Assembly (NCBI GenBank): GCA_002431305.1
Contig: DJEG01000095.1
Location: forward strand, 1-11,618
DNA: 11,618 nt
Source of the DNA: Ruminococcaceae bacterium UBA5904
Lineage (GTDB): Bacteria; Bacillota; Clostridia; Oscillospirales; Acutalibacteraceae
Direction of reading: 5' to 3'
Shown piece by piece: positions 1-7,056 of the stretch. The notes beneath the pieces are model-generated. The model worked only from the letters and a program-made list of their open reading frames with translations. It ran no database searches and had not been told where the DNA came from. A program made the translations under genes and the position numbers. How positions within the stretch are numbered: position 1 is the first letter of the stretch; every line of letters starts with the position of its first letter.

Positions 1-156
1 GAAAATTCATTTAACATAAAAGAGATAAACGTATTTGATTCGCCCGACGGCACGGTCGTTACCGTAACAGCCGACGGCGGGGAGAACAAAGAGAAAACCG
101 TAAACAAAGCCCGGGAGAATCTCGGCATAAAATTATATTTTAATCAGGAGACATAA
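1..156 (+). CDS. C-terminal end of an unidentified protein (cut by left edge)
   Basis: Frame 1 is open from the first base and ends at TAA 154-156, giving 51 residues that finish with GIKLYFNQET. I do not recognise the family. The visible part is soluble and rich in K, E, N and D, with an alternating hydrophobic stretch (VVTVTA) suggesting a beta strand followed by a lysine/glutamate-rich helix. The stop lies only two bases before the next ATG. The CAGGAG ribosome binding site of the next gene (145-150) sits inside this frame. The two genes are therefore probably co-transcribed and translationally coupled. Its codon style matches the following gene. The start and main domain lie outside the window, so no function is assigned. 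Confidence 0.7.
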   Translation, partial: ENSFNIKEINVFDSPDGTVVTVTADGGENKEKTVNKARENLGIKLYFNQET

Positions 157-158
157 AA

Positions 159-1517
159 ATGGCTCAAAAGACAGAAAAAACAACAACAGAACCGACGGCT
201 AAGCCCGAAAAGAAAAAGAAGAACCGCAAAAAGACCGCGCTCAAAGTCATTGCGGTAATTCTCGCCGTGATAATCGGAGTCGGGGGCATAGGAACTATAA
301 TTACGCTCGTAAGCTCCGGCGCGAACATCAAACTTGCGAAGTCGTACGCGAAGGTCGAGTACGATTCACAGCTCGTTCCCGAAAAGGACGACGACGGCGA
401 CTGGACGTTCACGACGGACAGGAATTTTAAGATAGTTCAGCTCACCGACGTGCATATCGGCGGCGGTAATCTCTCGGGCAAAAAGGATTCGAACGCGATA
501 ACCGCTGTTGCAACCATGCTTACTGCGGAGAAGCCCGACCTCGTTATTGTAACGGGAGATATCGCATATCCCGTTCCCTTCCAGGCAGGCACGTTCAACA
601 ACAAAACGGCAGCCAAAACGTTCGCTTCATTAATGGAATCGCTCGGAATTTACTGGACGCTCGCGTTCGGTAACCACGATACGGAGGCATACAGCTACTA
701 TTCGCGTGAGGATATAGCCGATTTCTACATGAACGGCGACTATCCGCACTGTATTTTCGTTCCCGGTCCCGACGACGTTGACGGCAGCGGAAACCAGGTT
801 ATAAAGGTTAAGAATTCAAAGGGCATAATCACGCAGGCTCTCTATATTTTCGACTCGCATTCGTACATAGACGGCGACTTCCTCGGAATTCAGTGGAAAT
901 ACGACAACATTCACGACAATCAGATAGACTGGTATTCGTCGAGAGTTGCCCAGCTTGAAAACGAGAACGCTTCCGCAGTAAGCGAAGCTCAGGCTTCCGA
1001 CCCGAACGGAAACTATCTCCCGCTTACGAATGTAAAATCTCTCGCGTTCTTCCACATTCCCCTTACCGAATTTAAAGACGCGTGGACGGAGTTTGAGGAC
1101 AACGGATATAAGGACACCGACGAGGTTCACTACAAGGGCGGACTTCTCGGCGAGACAGGCGAACGCGCTATTTACAGCGGTATTCACGAGGATAACCTCT
1201 TTGAAACAATGTTAGACCTCGGCAGTACAAAGGGCGTATTCTGCGGTCACGACCATTTCAATAACTTTACGATAAACTATAAGGGAATCGACCTCGTTTA
1301 CGGTTACAGCGTAGACTATCTTGCATATGTCGGAATCAATAAAAAGGGTTCGCAGAGAGGATGCACGGTCATCACGACGAAGCCCGACGGAACGTACACG
1401 ATTGAGAAAAACAATCTTTATAAGAGCGGTAAATACGATATTCCCGCGGGATTTGCGGATAATATCTCAATGCAGTTCGAGGACGTAACATTCAGATATT
1501 TCGACGAGGAAAAGTAA
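159..1517 (+). CDS. Membrane-anchored calcineurin-like metallophosphoesterase
   Basis: 452 residues. The N-terminus is Lys-rich (about 1-26), followed by one hydrophobic segment (about 27-51) that should anchor the protein in the membrane with the catalytic domain outside. The metal-binding motifs of the calcineurin-like phosphoesterase fold appear in order: D97-x-H99 in TDVHIGG, G133-D134 (TGDI), G171-N172-H173-D174 (FGNHD), H299 (FFHIP) and G363-H364-D365-H366 (CGHDH). All expected dinuclear-metal ligands are present, so it is probably an active hydrolase of phosphomonoesters or phosphodiesters. The order and spacing resemble the Dcr2/PAP29-like branch of purple-acid-phosphatase relatives; this is inferred from the motifs. 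The substrate cannot be read from sequence. The start is set by CAGGAG at 145-150, eight bases upstream. It follows the previous gene by two bases and is followed by a hairpin terminator, so it is the last gene of its operon. Confidence 0.93.
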   Translation: MAQKTEKTTTEPTAKPEKKKKNRKKTALKVIAVILAVIIGVGGIGTIITLVSSGANIKLAKSYAKVEYDSQLVPEKDDDGDWTFTTDRNFKIVQLTDVHIGGGNLSGKKDSNAITAVATMLTAEKPDLVIVTGDIAYPVPFQAGTFNNKTAAKTFASLMESLGIYWTLAFGNHDTEAYSYYSREDIADFYMNGDYPHCIFVPGPDDVDGSGNQVIKVKNSKGIITQALYIFDSHSYIDGDFLGIQWKYDNIHDNQIDWYSSRVAQLENENASAVSEAQASDPNGNYLPLTNVKSLAFFHIPLTEFKDAWTEFEDNGYKDTDEVHYKGGLLGETGERAIYSGIHEDNLFETMLDLGSTKGVFCGHDHFNNFTINYKGIDLVYGYSVDYLAYVGINKKGSQRGCTVITTKPDGTYTIEKNNLYKSGKYDIPAGFADNISMQFEDVTFRYFDEEK

Positions 1518-1532
1518 AAATAAATAAATTCG

Positions 1533-1562
1533 GCGCGGAGCAGTTACGTTCCGCGCTTTTTT
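1533..1562 (+). terminator. Rho-independent terminator after the metallophosphoesterase
   Basis: A 7-bp perfect stem, GCGCGGA (1533-1539) pairing with TCCGCGC (1550-1556), encloses a 10-base loop and runs into a T6 tract (1557-1562). It lies 15 bases after the stop codon at 1517. The next promoter starts immediately after the T tract. Confidence 0.88.
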
Positions 1563-1563
1563 A

Positions 1564-1592
1564 TTGCAAAGAACGCGAAATTCGATTATAAT
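1564..1592 (+). promoter_or_regulatory. Sigma-A-type promoter of the decayed DUF1275 gene
   Basis: TTGCAA (1564-1569) is followed by a 17-base spacer and a perfect TATAAT (1587-1592). Transcription would begin near 1599, about 30 bases ahead of the likely GTG start at 1631. The -35 element abuts the preceding terminator tail. It appears intact although the gene behind it is broken. Confidence 0.75.
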
Positions 1593-1630
1593 GGAATACA
1601 ATGCATTTATATACAGACAGAGGAATTAAA

Positions 1631-1901
1631 GTGGAATCGGAAAATCATTATTTAACATGCGAAAAGAATTGGGTTTACTATACCCTAATAACGATATCGG
1701 GCTTTTTCGGCGCGTTTACGTATTTGCTCAGGGGAAACGTATTCTGCAACGCACAGACGGGCAACGTCGTTCTGCTCGCACTTAAAGGGCAGAGCAATCT
1801 GGCTTACGCTTGTGCCGTTTACCGCTCTGCTTATCTCGTTTATACGCGCGGACGTTAAGTCAAATGAGGACGAACTCGAACAAAAACCGCTCGGGCATTA
1901 A
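1631..1901 (+). pseudogene. Remnant of a DUF1275/YoaK-family membrane protein
   Basis: The native start is probably GTG 1631, preceded by AGAGGA at 1619-1624; the in-frame ATG at 1601 would leave almost no leader. The first about 55 residues match the N-terminal part of the DUF1275 (YoaK-like) family, including GFFGAFTYLLRGNVF and CNAQTGNVVLLAL. From about 1790-1805 the original frame loses resemblance and stops at 1858 (ending RGR). The +2-shifted frame reads WLTLVPFTALLISFIRADV and then a charged tail ending at TAA 1899-1901, which looks like the last helix and tail of the same family. Members are usually about 220-230 residues, so roughly 130-140 residues of the middle seem to be missing. 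The family function is poorly defined (multi-pass inner-membrane proteins). The family call is confident; the exact deletion junction is inferred. Confidence 0.78.
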
Positions 1902-1937
1902 AAAAAGACTGTCCCGATTCGTTATCGGAACAGCCTC
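1900..1937 (-). terminator. Terminator of the DUF4143 ATPase gene (minus strand)
   Basis: The near-perfect inverted repeat CTGTCCCGAT (1909-1918) / ATCGGAACAG (1924-1933) has one mismatch and a 5-base loop. Read on the minus strand it runs into a T tract, the complement of the A run at 1900-1907. It lies just beyond the ATPase stop codon at 1945 and overlaps the stop codon of the decayed gene. The plus-strand side has only a weak T run, so it acts mainly for minus-strand transcription. Confidence 0.8.
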
Positions 1938-1944
1938 TCTGTTT

Positions 1945-3249
1945 TCACTTTAAAAATTGTTTTATGTTTTCTATTTCATACAGCGGAATATTTATAAGCG
2001 AGCCGTCTGTTTTGAAATCCGACATTGACGTTCTGACTGCTATTCTCGGTGTAAATTTTTCGCGGTATGTTTTTAAGCTCTTTGCTTTCAGATTTGTTTG
2101 GGCCTTTACTTCAACGGGGATTATCTCTTCCCCTGTGTCGGCAATAAAATCAATTTCGCACGATCCGCGGTCGTTCGTATAATAATAGACGTTTAAATCC
2201 TCAACGGTCTTCAGCTGCTGGCAGACATATTGTTCGGTAAGCGCGCCTTTAAATTCCGTAAACAGATCGCTGCCGTTCAATATTATGCTCTGATTGATTC
2301 CCGTCATACAGCCGAGCAGACCGATGTCCGCCGTGAAAAGCTTGAACGCCTTTTGATCTTCGTACGCTTTTATCGGTATTTTCGGCGAGGTAACGCGTCC
2401 GATTTTATATATTAATCCGCAGTCGCACAGCCACATTACAGCGGTTTCAAAATCCTTTGCTCTCGCGCCCTCGCGTACGAGTCCGTAAATAAATTTTCTG
2501 TTTTCTTTTGCAAGCTGGGACGGAATACTGTTGAATATCATTCGTATCTTCGGTACAATTTCGTTCGGAGCGTGTTTTGAAAAATCCTGTTCGTATGACG
2601 CGAGAATTCGTTTCTGAATTTCGCGTACGGCGTTGAAATCTTTGTCCTCGAGAAAACTCTGTACGGCTTCGGGCATTCCGCCGACAAAATAATACTGCTT
2701 CAGCGCGTCAATATAGGTCTGTCTGAATGCAGACAGCATATCTCGGTCGTTATTTTCGAGAACTTCCGCGAACCGATCGCCGTATACGGCGGATAAAAAT
2801 TCTTTAAACGACAGCGGGTACAGATTTAGAAAATCAACCTTGCCCACAGGGAAAGAGGTTCCCTCGTGCAGTGCGATTCCGAGAAGCGACCCCGCGCAGA
2901 TTATGTGATACTGCGGAGCGTTTTCGTAAAAATATTTTAACGACGACAATGCTTTCGGAACTTCCTGCACCTCATCGAAAATTATAAGTGTGTTTTCGGG
3001 GTCGATTTTTTTTCCGCAGTAAATTTCTATTCCGGTTATCAGCCTGTCGGTGTTCAAATCGGATGAAAACAGGGTGTTCATTTGCGGATTTGAATCGAAG
3101 TTAACATATACGGTGTTTTCATAAGCTTCTTTTCCGAATTCGCGCATAAGCCATGTTTTGCCTACCTGACGCGCACCCTCGATAATCAAAGGCTTGCGGC
3201 GAGGGTCTGTTTTCCATTTGTATAACTTTTTTATTGCGGTTCTGTACAT
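1945..3249 (-). CDS. AAA_14/DUF4143-family ATPase
   Basis: 434 residues from ATG 3249, chosen because GGGAGG lies just upstream (complement of 3257-3262). A longer in-frame reading to 3333 would begin upstream of this site and across the predicted promoter. Walker A is GARQVGKT (25-32). Walker B is TLIIFDEVQ (D92, E93). A sensor-like CAGSLLG lies at 118-124. The family signature FVGGMPEAV is at 188-196. The C-terminal DUF4143 region carries E339 (GALTEQYV) and D367...E380-x-K382 (IPVEVKA), the arrangement of a PD-(D/E)XK nuclease-like core. Members are widespread, often multicopy and of mostly unknown function; nucleic-acid association is likely but unproven. It stands alone on its strand between convergent and divergent neighbours, with its own promoter and terminator. 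All motifs are intact, so it should be a functional ATPase. Confidence 0.94.
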   Translation of the reverse strand: MYRTAIKKLYKWKTDPRRKPLIIEGARQVGKTWLMREFGKEAYENTVYVNFDSNPQMNTLFSSDLNTDRLITGIEIYCGKKIDPENTLIIFDEVQEVPKALSSLKYFYENAPQYHIICAGSLLGIALHEGTSFPVGKVDFLNLYPLSFKEFLSAVYGDRFAEVLENNDRDMLSAFRQTYIDALKQYYFVGGMPEAVQSFLEDKDFNAVREIQKRILASYEQDFSKHAPNEIVPKIRMIFNSIPSQLAKENRKFIYGLVREGARAKDFETAVMWLCDCGLIYKIGRVTSPKIPIKAYEDQKAFKLFTADIGLLGCMTGINQSIILNGSDLFTEFKGALTEQYVCQQLKTVEDLNVYYYTNDRGSCEIDFIADTGEEIIPVEVKAQTNLKAKSLKTYREKFTPRIAVRTSMSDFKTDGSLINIPLYEIENIKQFLK

Positions 3250-3273
3250 AGTACCGCCTCCCAAATTTATAAT

Positions 3274-3361
3274 CGCATTATAAGTATAACACACTTTTAC
3301 AGAAATTGCAATGAAAAAGCGTATTATGAACACACTTTTTACAACGAAAAATGTATTGCAA
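3274..3361. repeat. Imperfect tandem repeat in the ATPase control region
   Basis: Two similar blocks lie side by side: 3274-3311 and 3320-3361. Each contains, in order on the plus strand, CG(C/T)ATTAT, AACACACTTTT(T)ACA and TTGCAA, with differing spacers. A weaker third fragment, TTTTTTACGACGAA, is at 3367-3380 and resembles TTTTTACAACGAA (3336-3348) of the second block. The whole 3250-3534 gap holds no gene. Besides these repeats it contains divergent promoters for the ATPase and the methyltransferase. Confidence 0.6.
3283..3311 (-). promoter_or_regulatory. Promoter of the DUF4143 ATPase gene
   Basis: On the minus strand, TTGCAA (3306-3311) and TATACT (3283-3288) are 17 bases apart. Transcription would start near 3276, about 27 bases before ATG 3249. 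The elements lie in the proximal copy of an imperfect tandem repeat. Confidence 0.65.
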
Positions 3362-3400
3362 CTGCATTTTTTACGACGAATAGTAAATTTTCAGTAATAA

Positions 3401-3429
3401 TTGAGAATATCGGCGTTTTATGTTATACT
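3401..3429 (+). promoter_or_regulatory. Promoter of the methyltransferase-GrpB unit
   Basis: TTGAGA (3401-3406), a 17-base spacer and TATACT (3424-3429) form a strong sigma-A-type promoter. It implies a leader of about 100 bases before GTG 3535. It is divergent from the ATPase promoter about 90 bases away. Confidence 0.72.
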
Positions 3430-3534
3430 ATTTATGCTCAAAGCAAAAATAAAATCTGTTCTCAAGGACTGTATAACGCATAATACATAATTCACGCACA
3501 AAAAACAGACTTTTTTAAGAAAGGTGAGGTAATC

Positions 3535-4281
3535 GTGGACTACACAAACCGTTTTGACGGCAAGGGCGAAATTTACGCCAAGGCAAGACCGAAATACGCC
3601 GCCGCGCTTTTTGATTATTTTAAAAATGAAATGAATATACCCGCCGGAAGCGTATTTGCCGACGTCGGTTCGGGTACGGGAATTTTTACGAAGCAATTGA
3701 TTGACTGCGGTTACCGCGTATTCGCTGTCGAACCGAACGGGGATATGAGAAGAAAAGCCGAGGAAAAGCTCAACGGCAATGATAATTTTACGTCCGTTAC
3801 CGGCAGCGAGGGCAATATGAATCTGCCCGAAAATTCCGTTGATTATGTCTGCGCCGCGCAGGCTTTTCACTGGTTTGACCCCGAGGCGTTCAAAAAAGAA
3901 TGTAAACGAGTTTTAAAACCCGGCGGTAAGGTGATTATCGTTTATAATTCCAGAATCGAATCCGCGGAATGTAACAAAGCGATCGCCGAATTGAGATACA
4001 AATACAACAGCGAATTCCACGGCTTTTCAAACGGCATGAACGACGAAAAATGCCTGTCTTTCTTCTCGAAAAACGGCGTTGTTTTCCGCGCGGATAATAC
4101 GCTTACATATGATAGGCTCAGCTACGTAAACCGCGTGCTGTCCTCATCTTATTCATTAAAAGAGGACGACGAAAAATACGGCGAATATTTAAAAGAGATA
4201 AATGCGATTTTCGACAGGTTCTCAAAAGACGGATTCATTTCTGTTCCGAACGAAACGGTCGCATACATAGGCGAGGTTTGA
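3535..4281 (+). CDS. Class I SAM-dependent methyltransferase
   Basis: 248 residues from GTG 3535, which is preceded by AAGGTGAGG (3521-3529) at suitable spacing. Motif I is FADVGSGTGIF (41-51) with the acidic D43. The end of strand 2 gives VEPN with E66, expected to hold the SAM ribose. LPENSVDYV (98-105) and AQAFHWFD (108-115) follow, then RVLKPGGKVIIV (125-136). The AFHWFD motif is typical of the methyltransferase_11 branch that includes trans-aconitate/Crg1-like small-molecule methyltransferases. The acceptor is unknown. It lies 31 bases ahead of the GrpB-family gene on the same strand and shares its promoter and terminator. Confidence 0.92.
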   Translation: MDYTNRFDGKGEIYAKARPKYAAALFDYFKNEMNIPAGSVFADVGSGTGIFTKQLIDCGYRVFAVEPNGDMRRKAEEKLNGNDNFTSVTGSEGNMNLPENSVDYVCAAQAFHWFDPEAFKKECKRVLKPGGKVIIVYNSRIESAECNKAIAELRYKYNSEFHGFSNGMNDEKCLSFFSKNGVVFRADNTLTYDRLSYVNRVLSSSYSLKEDDEKYGEYLKEINAIFDRFSKDGFISVPNETVAYIGEV

Positions 4282-4312
4282 TATAAAACAGTTGTATCGA
4301 CGGAGGTTATAT

Positions 4313-4849
4313 ATGCCGATAGGATTAAAAAGAGGAACCGTAAGCGTTCGGGAACATCAGACCGAATGGGAATATTCCGCTCGGGAAATGATAAAAACAT
4401 TAAAAGAAACGGCGAAAAACGACATTATAGATGCACAGCATATAGGAAGCACAGCGGTAAAAACCGTCTGCGCGAAGCCGATTATTGATATCGTCGTCGG
4501 AGTAAGCGATTTTAATAACATGTTTAAGCATAACGACGAATTAATGAAAAAAGGAATCGTTTACAGACGTGAGGATCACCCGGAACAGCATCTGTATGTC
4601 TGCGAAGATAAGGCGGCGAACATACAGACGCACTATATCCACGTCGTTATCTATAACCAAAAAAACTGGAACAACTACATAAACATGCGCGATTATCTCA
4701 ACGCAAACGCCCCCGCCGCCGCGGAATACTCCGAATTAAAAAAACGGCTGGCGGAAAAATATCCGAACGACCGAATCGCGTATACTAACGGAAAAAGCGA
4801 GTTGATCCAAAAAATCTTAAAACTCGCAGAAATGCAAAACAACAGTTAA
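4313..4849 (+). CDS. GrpB-family (UPF0157) nucleotidyltransferase-like protein
   Basis: 178 residues from ATG 4313. GGAGG at 4302-4306 is well placed; a TTG seven codons upstream would lie before this site and is rejected. The GrpB hallmark AQHIGSTAV (41-49) is followed by CAKPIIDI (53-60), the G-S...D pattern of the nucleotidyltransferase fold. A central His-rich stretch follows (H89, H93, H107, H110 in EDHPEQHLY and THYIHVV), then the usual C-terminal LKKRLAEKYPNDRIAYTNGK motif. Length matches the family (about 170-180). The role of GrpB proteins is not settled; some are fused to acetyltransferases or dephospho-CoA kinase. It is second in a two-gene unit with the methyltransferase and is followed by a strong terminator. 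Confidence 0.93.
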   Translation: MPIGLKRGTVSVREHQTEWEYSAREMIKTLKETAKNDIIDAQHIGSTAVKTVCAKPIIDIVVGVSDFNNMFKHNDELMKKGIVYRREDHPEQHLYVCEDKAANIQTHYIHVVIYNQKNWNNYINMRDYLNANAPAAAEYSELKKRLAEKYPNDRIAYTNGKSELIQKILKLAEMQNNS

Positions 4850-4863
4850 AATAAACACAATAT

Positions 4864-4900
4864 TTAACGCGGGAGATTGTGTCTCCCGCGTTAATTTTTT
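4864..4900 (+). terminator. Strong Rho-independent terminator after the GrpB gene
   Basis: A perfect 13-bp stem (4864-4876 with 4882-4894, core ACGCGGGAGA) encloses a 5-base loop and leads directly into T6 and a T-rich tail. It sits between convergent genes (GrpB and the MecA-like adaptor). The plus-strand tail is far better, but the hairpin may also slow minus-strand readthrough. Confidence 0.95.
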
Positions 4901-4958
4901 ATTTATTTTTTTAACGCAAACATTCTTTTTGTACTTAATCCGAATTTGCATAATTATT

Positions 4959-5549
4959 TTAATCTGATTTCCATTCCGGTCCCTGCCCACTGCCCGCTGA
5001 CATCTCCGCCAGCGTTTCCGCCGCGTTCTCCCCTATCACTTCCTCCCAGCATTCGAACGTCTCGTTCACTGCCCGCGCCGGTTTTACCTTCGTGAATTCC
5101 GACATAATATCCTCCGTTCCCTCGCGCGAAAGTCTGCACGAAGAAAACACGAGTCTGTACGCGCCGTTCTTTTTATAAAGCGACGAGGTTATGAACAGAT
5201 TGAGTTTTTCAGCCGAGAAGCAGAACGCGCACAGGTTTTCAAAATCAGAACTCTCCGCCGTGTAAAATTCCGGTTCGTTTTTAATAAGAGCTCTGCCCGG
5301 GTTCTTCGTAAAATTAAAAAACAGCATACACCCTCCGTCCGAATCGGGCAGAGCCTCTATCGTCATTCCGCGCTCAAAAAAACGCGGATCGTCTGCTTTT
5401 TCGTTTATCTTTTCGAGCGCAAAGCGGACTATCAGTCTCGTTTTATCGGATGAATAATCGAGAGAATCGTATGTAACGCCGAATTCTTCAAGCTCCGAAC
5501 GCGAAATCATGACCGCCGCGCATCCTTCTCTTATATTTAAAATATTCAT
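4959..5549 (-). CDS. MecA-like adaptor protein for ClpC protease
   Basis: 196 residues from ATG 5549, preceded on the minus strand by AAGGGGG; the longer frame to 5630 would start before this site and through the promoter, so it is rejected. The N-terminal adaptor domain (about 1-80) shows the MecA pattern: an opening strand, SRSELEEFGV (17-25), and EALPDSDGGCMLFF (65-78). The C-terminal domain (about 100-185) contains FENLCAFC (103-110), SSLYKKNGAYRLVF (122-135) and VNETFECWEEVIGENAAETL (161-180), all typical of the region that binds ClpC. Known MecA proteins deliver substrates such as ComK to ClpCP; in Clostridia the targets are mostly unknown. It is shorter than Bacillus MecA (about 218), mainly through a shorter linker. 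It is monocistronic and divergent from purA. Confidence 0.88.
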   Translation of the reverse strand: MNILNIREGCAAVMISRSELEEFGVTYDSLDYSSDKTRLIVRFALEKINEKADDPRFFERGMTIEALPDSDGGCMLFFNFTKNPGRALIKNEPEFYTAESSDFENLCAFCFSAEKLNLFITSSLYKKNGAYRLVFSSCRLSREGTEDIMSEFTKVKPARAVNETFECWEEVIGENAAETLAEMSAGSGQGPEWKSD

Positions 5550-5570
5550 ACTCCGAACCCCCTTAGTTTT

Positions 5571-5599
5571 ATAATATTCGCTCTGCTTGTTTGAAGCAA
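5571..5599 (-). promoter_or_regulatory. Probable promoter of the MecA-like gene
   Basis: On the minus strand TTGCTT (5594-5599) and TATTAT (5571-5576) are 17 bases apart, about 22 bases upstream of ATG 5549. A small inverted repeat, TGCTT (5584-5588) / AAGCA (5594-5598), overlaps the -35 and spacer. Confidence 0.5.
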
Positions 5600-5696
5600 T
5601 TAAAAAAATAAGGAAACCCGTCTTTTTCATTTATAAAAATAAGGCGTTGAGGCTAATAATTAGAAAAATAACCGATAATAAATATGATAATTCCAA

Positions 5697-5724
5697 TTGA
5701 GAATAAAAAATATTTATATATGAT
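5697..5724 (+). promoter_or_regulatory. Probable promoter of the purA operon
   Basis: TTGAGA (5697-5702), a 16-base spacer and TATGAT (5719-5724) lie in very AT-rich DNA. The leader to ATG 5764 would be about 33 bases, too short for a purine riboswitch or an attenuator. Confidence 0.55.
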
Positions 5725-5763
5725 ATAAAATATATACGAATAATTAAACTGGAGATGTATTTT

Positions 5764-7036
5764 ATGTTAACTTCCATAGTAGGTATCAACTGGGGCGACG
5801 AGGGCAAGGGCCGTATGGTCGACCTTTTCGCGTCCGATTACGACGTGGTAGCCCGTTATCAGGGCGGTAACAACGCCGGTCACACCGTTATAAACGACAA
5901 GGGCAAATTCGTCCTCAATCTTCTTCCCTCGGGTATTCTCAGCGACACCACCGTCAACGTTATGGGCAACGGTATGGTTATTGACGTCGAGCATCTGACA
6001 AAGGAGATTAAGGCGATTACGGACAAGGGGATTTCCGTAACTCCCGACAATCTTAAAATAAGCGATAAGGCTGTTATCTGCATGCCTTATCACAAACTTC
6101 TCGACTGTCTTGAGGAGGACAGACTCGGCGACGCGAAATTCGGTTCGACGAGAAGAGGCATTTCCCCCGTTTACTCCGACAAATACATGAAAAAGGCTAT
6201 CAGAATGGGCGACCTTTTCGATAAAGAGGCTCTTAAAAAGAAACTTGCGCCCATCGTAGAGTGGAAGAATCTCACCGTTGCGAACGGCTACGGTCACGAG
6301 CCGATTTCCGCTGACGAAATGTACGACTGGCTCATGACTTACGCGGAGCCTTTCGTCCCTTACATATGCGACACGACCGTTTACCTCAACGAGATGAACA
6401 GACAGGGCAAGAACATTATGTTCGAAGCTCAGCTCGGCGCGCTCCGAGACATAGATTTCGGCATTTATCCCTATACCTCCGCTTCTTCGACAATTGCCGC
6501 TTATGCTCCCATCGGCGCGGGCGTTCCCAATCTTCACCTTGACGAGGTTATCGGCATAATGAAAGCGTACTCCACCTGCGTAGGCGAGGGTCCGTTCACC
6601 GCTGAGATGTTCGGCGACGAAGCCGAAGAGCTGAGAAAAGCGGGCGGAGAATACGGCGCGGCAACCGGCAGACCGAGAAGAGTCGGCGGATTCGACGTTG
6701 TCGCTTCGAGATACGGCACGCTTGTACAGGGCGCTACATGCATCGCACTTACGAAACTCGACGTTCTCTCGTATCTTGACAAGATTCCCGTTTGCGTCGC
6801 TTACGACATTGACGGCGAGATCGTTCACGACTTCCCCGTAGGCGTTGCGCTTATGAAGGCTAAGCCCGTTTACGAGTACCTCGACGGATTCAAATGCGAC
6901 GTTTCAAAGTGCAGAAAGAAAGAGGATCTGCCCGAGAACGCTCTTAAATATATCGAATACATTGAAAAACAGGTCGGATGCAAGGTCAAGTACGTTTCCG
7001 TCGGCGCCGAAAGAGACGCTTACGTTCAGATGTATT
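5764..7036 (+). CDS. purA: Adenylosuccinate synthase
   Basis: 424 residues ending at the TAA that finishes at 7038. ATG 5764 is preferred over the in-frame ATG 5755, because GGAG at 5751-5754 abuts 5755 but is nine bases from 5764. The enzyme joins IMP and aspartate using GTP, the first committed step to AMP, in the cytoplasm. Visible features are the GTP-binding/catalytic loop WGDEGKGR (10-17, catalytic D12), GGNNAGHTVI (34-43, H40), FGSTRRGISPVYSDK (126-140), MFEAQLGALRDIDFG (219-233), TGRPRRVGGFD (301-311) and LTKLDVLS (329-336). It belongs to a divergent clostridial-type branch: the usual EGAQG is EAQLG (221-225) and GTTGRGIGP is GSTRRGISP. Catalytic residues are kept, so it should be active. 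It leads a likely operon with the ANTAR regulator and trpS. Confidence 0.96.
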
Positions 7037-7056
7037 AATTAAAAGGCGGTTTTTCC

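Noticed and set aside
816..1187. Minus-strand open frame inside the metallophosphoesterase
   Set aside because: It is opposite conserved metal-binding sequence and has no supporting signals; it is a coding shadow.
3451..3516. Possible leader hairpin (TCTGTT / AACAGA then T6) before the methyltransferase
   Set aside because: Only six pairs plus a bulged A/T extension across a 43-base loop; too weak to call an attenuator or riboswitch.
3418..3870. Minus-strand open frame opposite the methyltransferase start and its promoter
   Set aside because: It overlaps a well-supported gene and its promoter, and its translation matches nothing recognisable.
5550..5630. N-terminal extension of the MecA-like protein
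   Set aside because: It would begin upstream of both the predicted promoter and the GGGGG ribosome binding site, and MecA homology starts at MNILNIREG.
5631..5763. Search for a purine riboswitch upstream of purA
   Set aside because: The leader after the predicted promoter is only about 33 AT-rich bases with no paired domain.
5767..6828. Long open frame on the minus strand opposite purA
   Set aside because: It is antisense to a confidently identified conserved gene, has no family resemblance and no promoter or ribosome binding site. It arises from the codon bias of purA.
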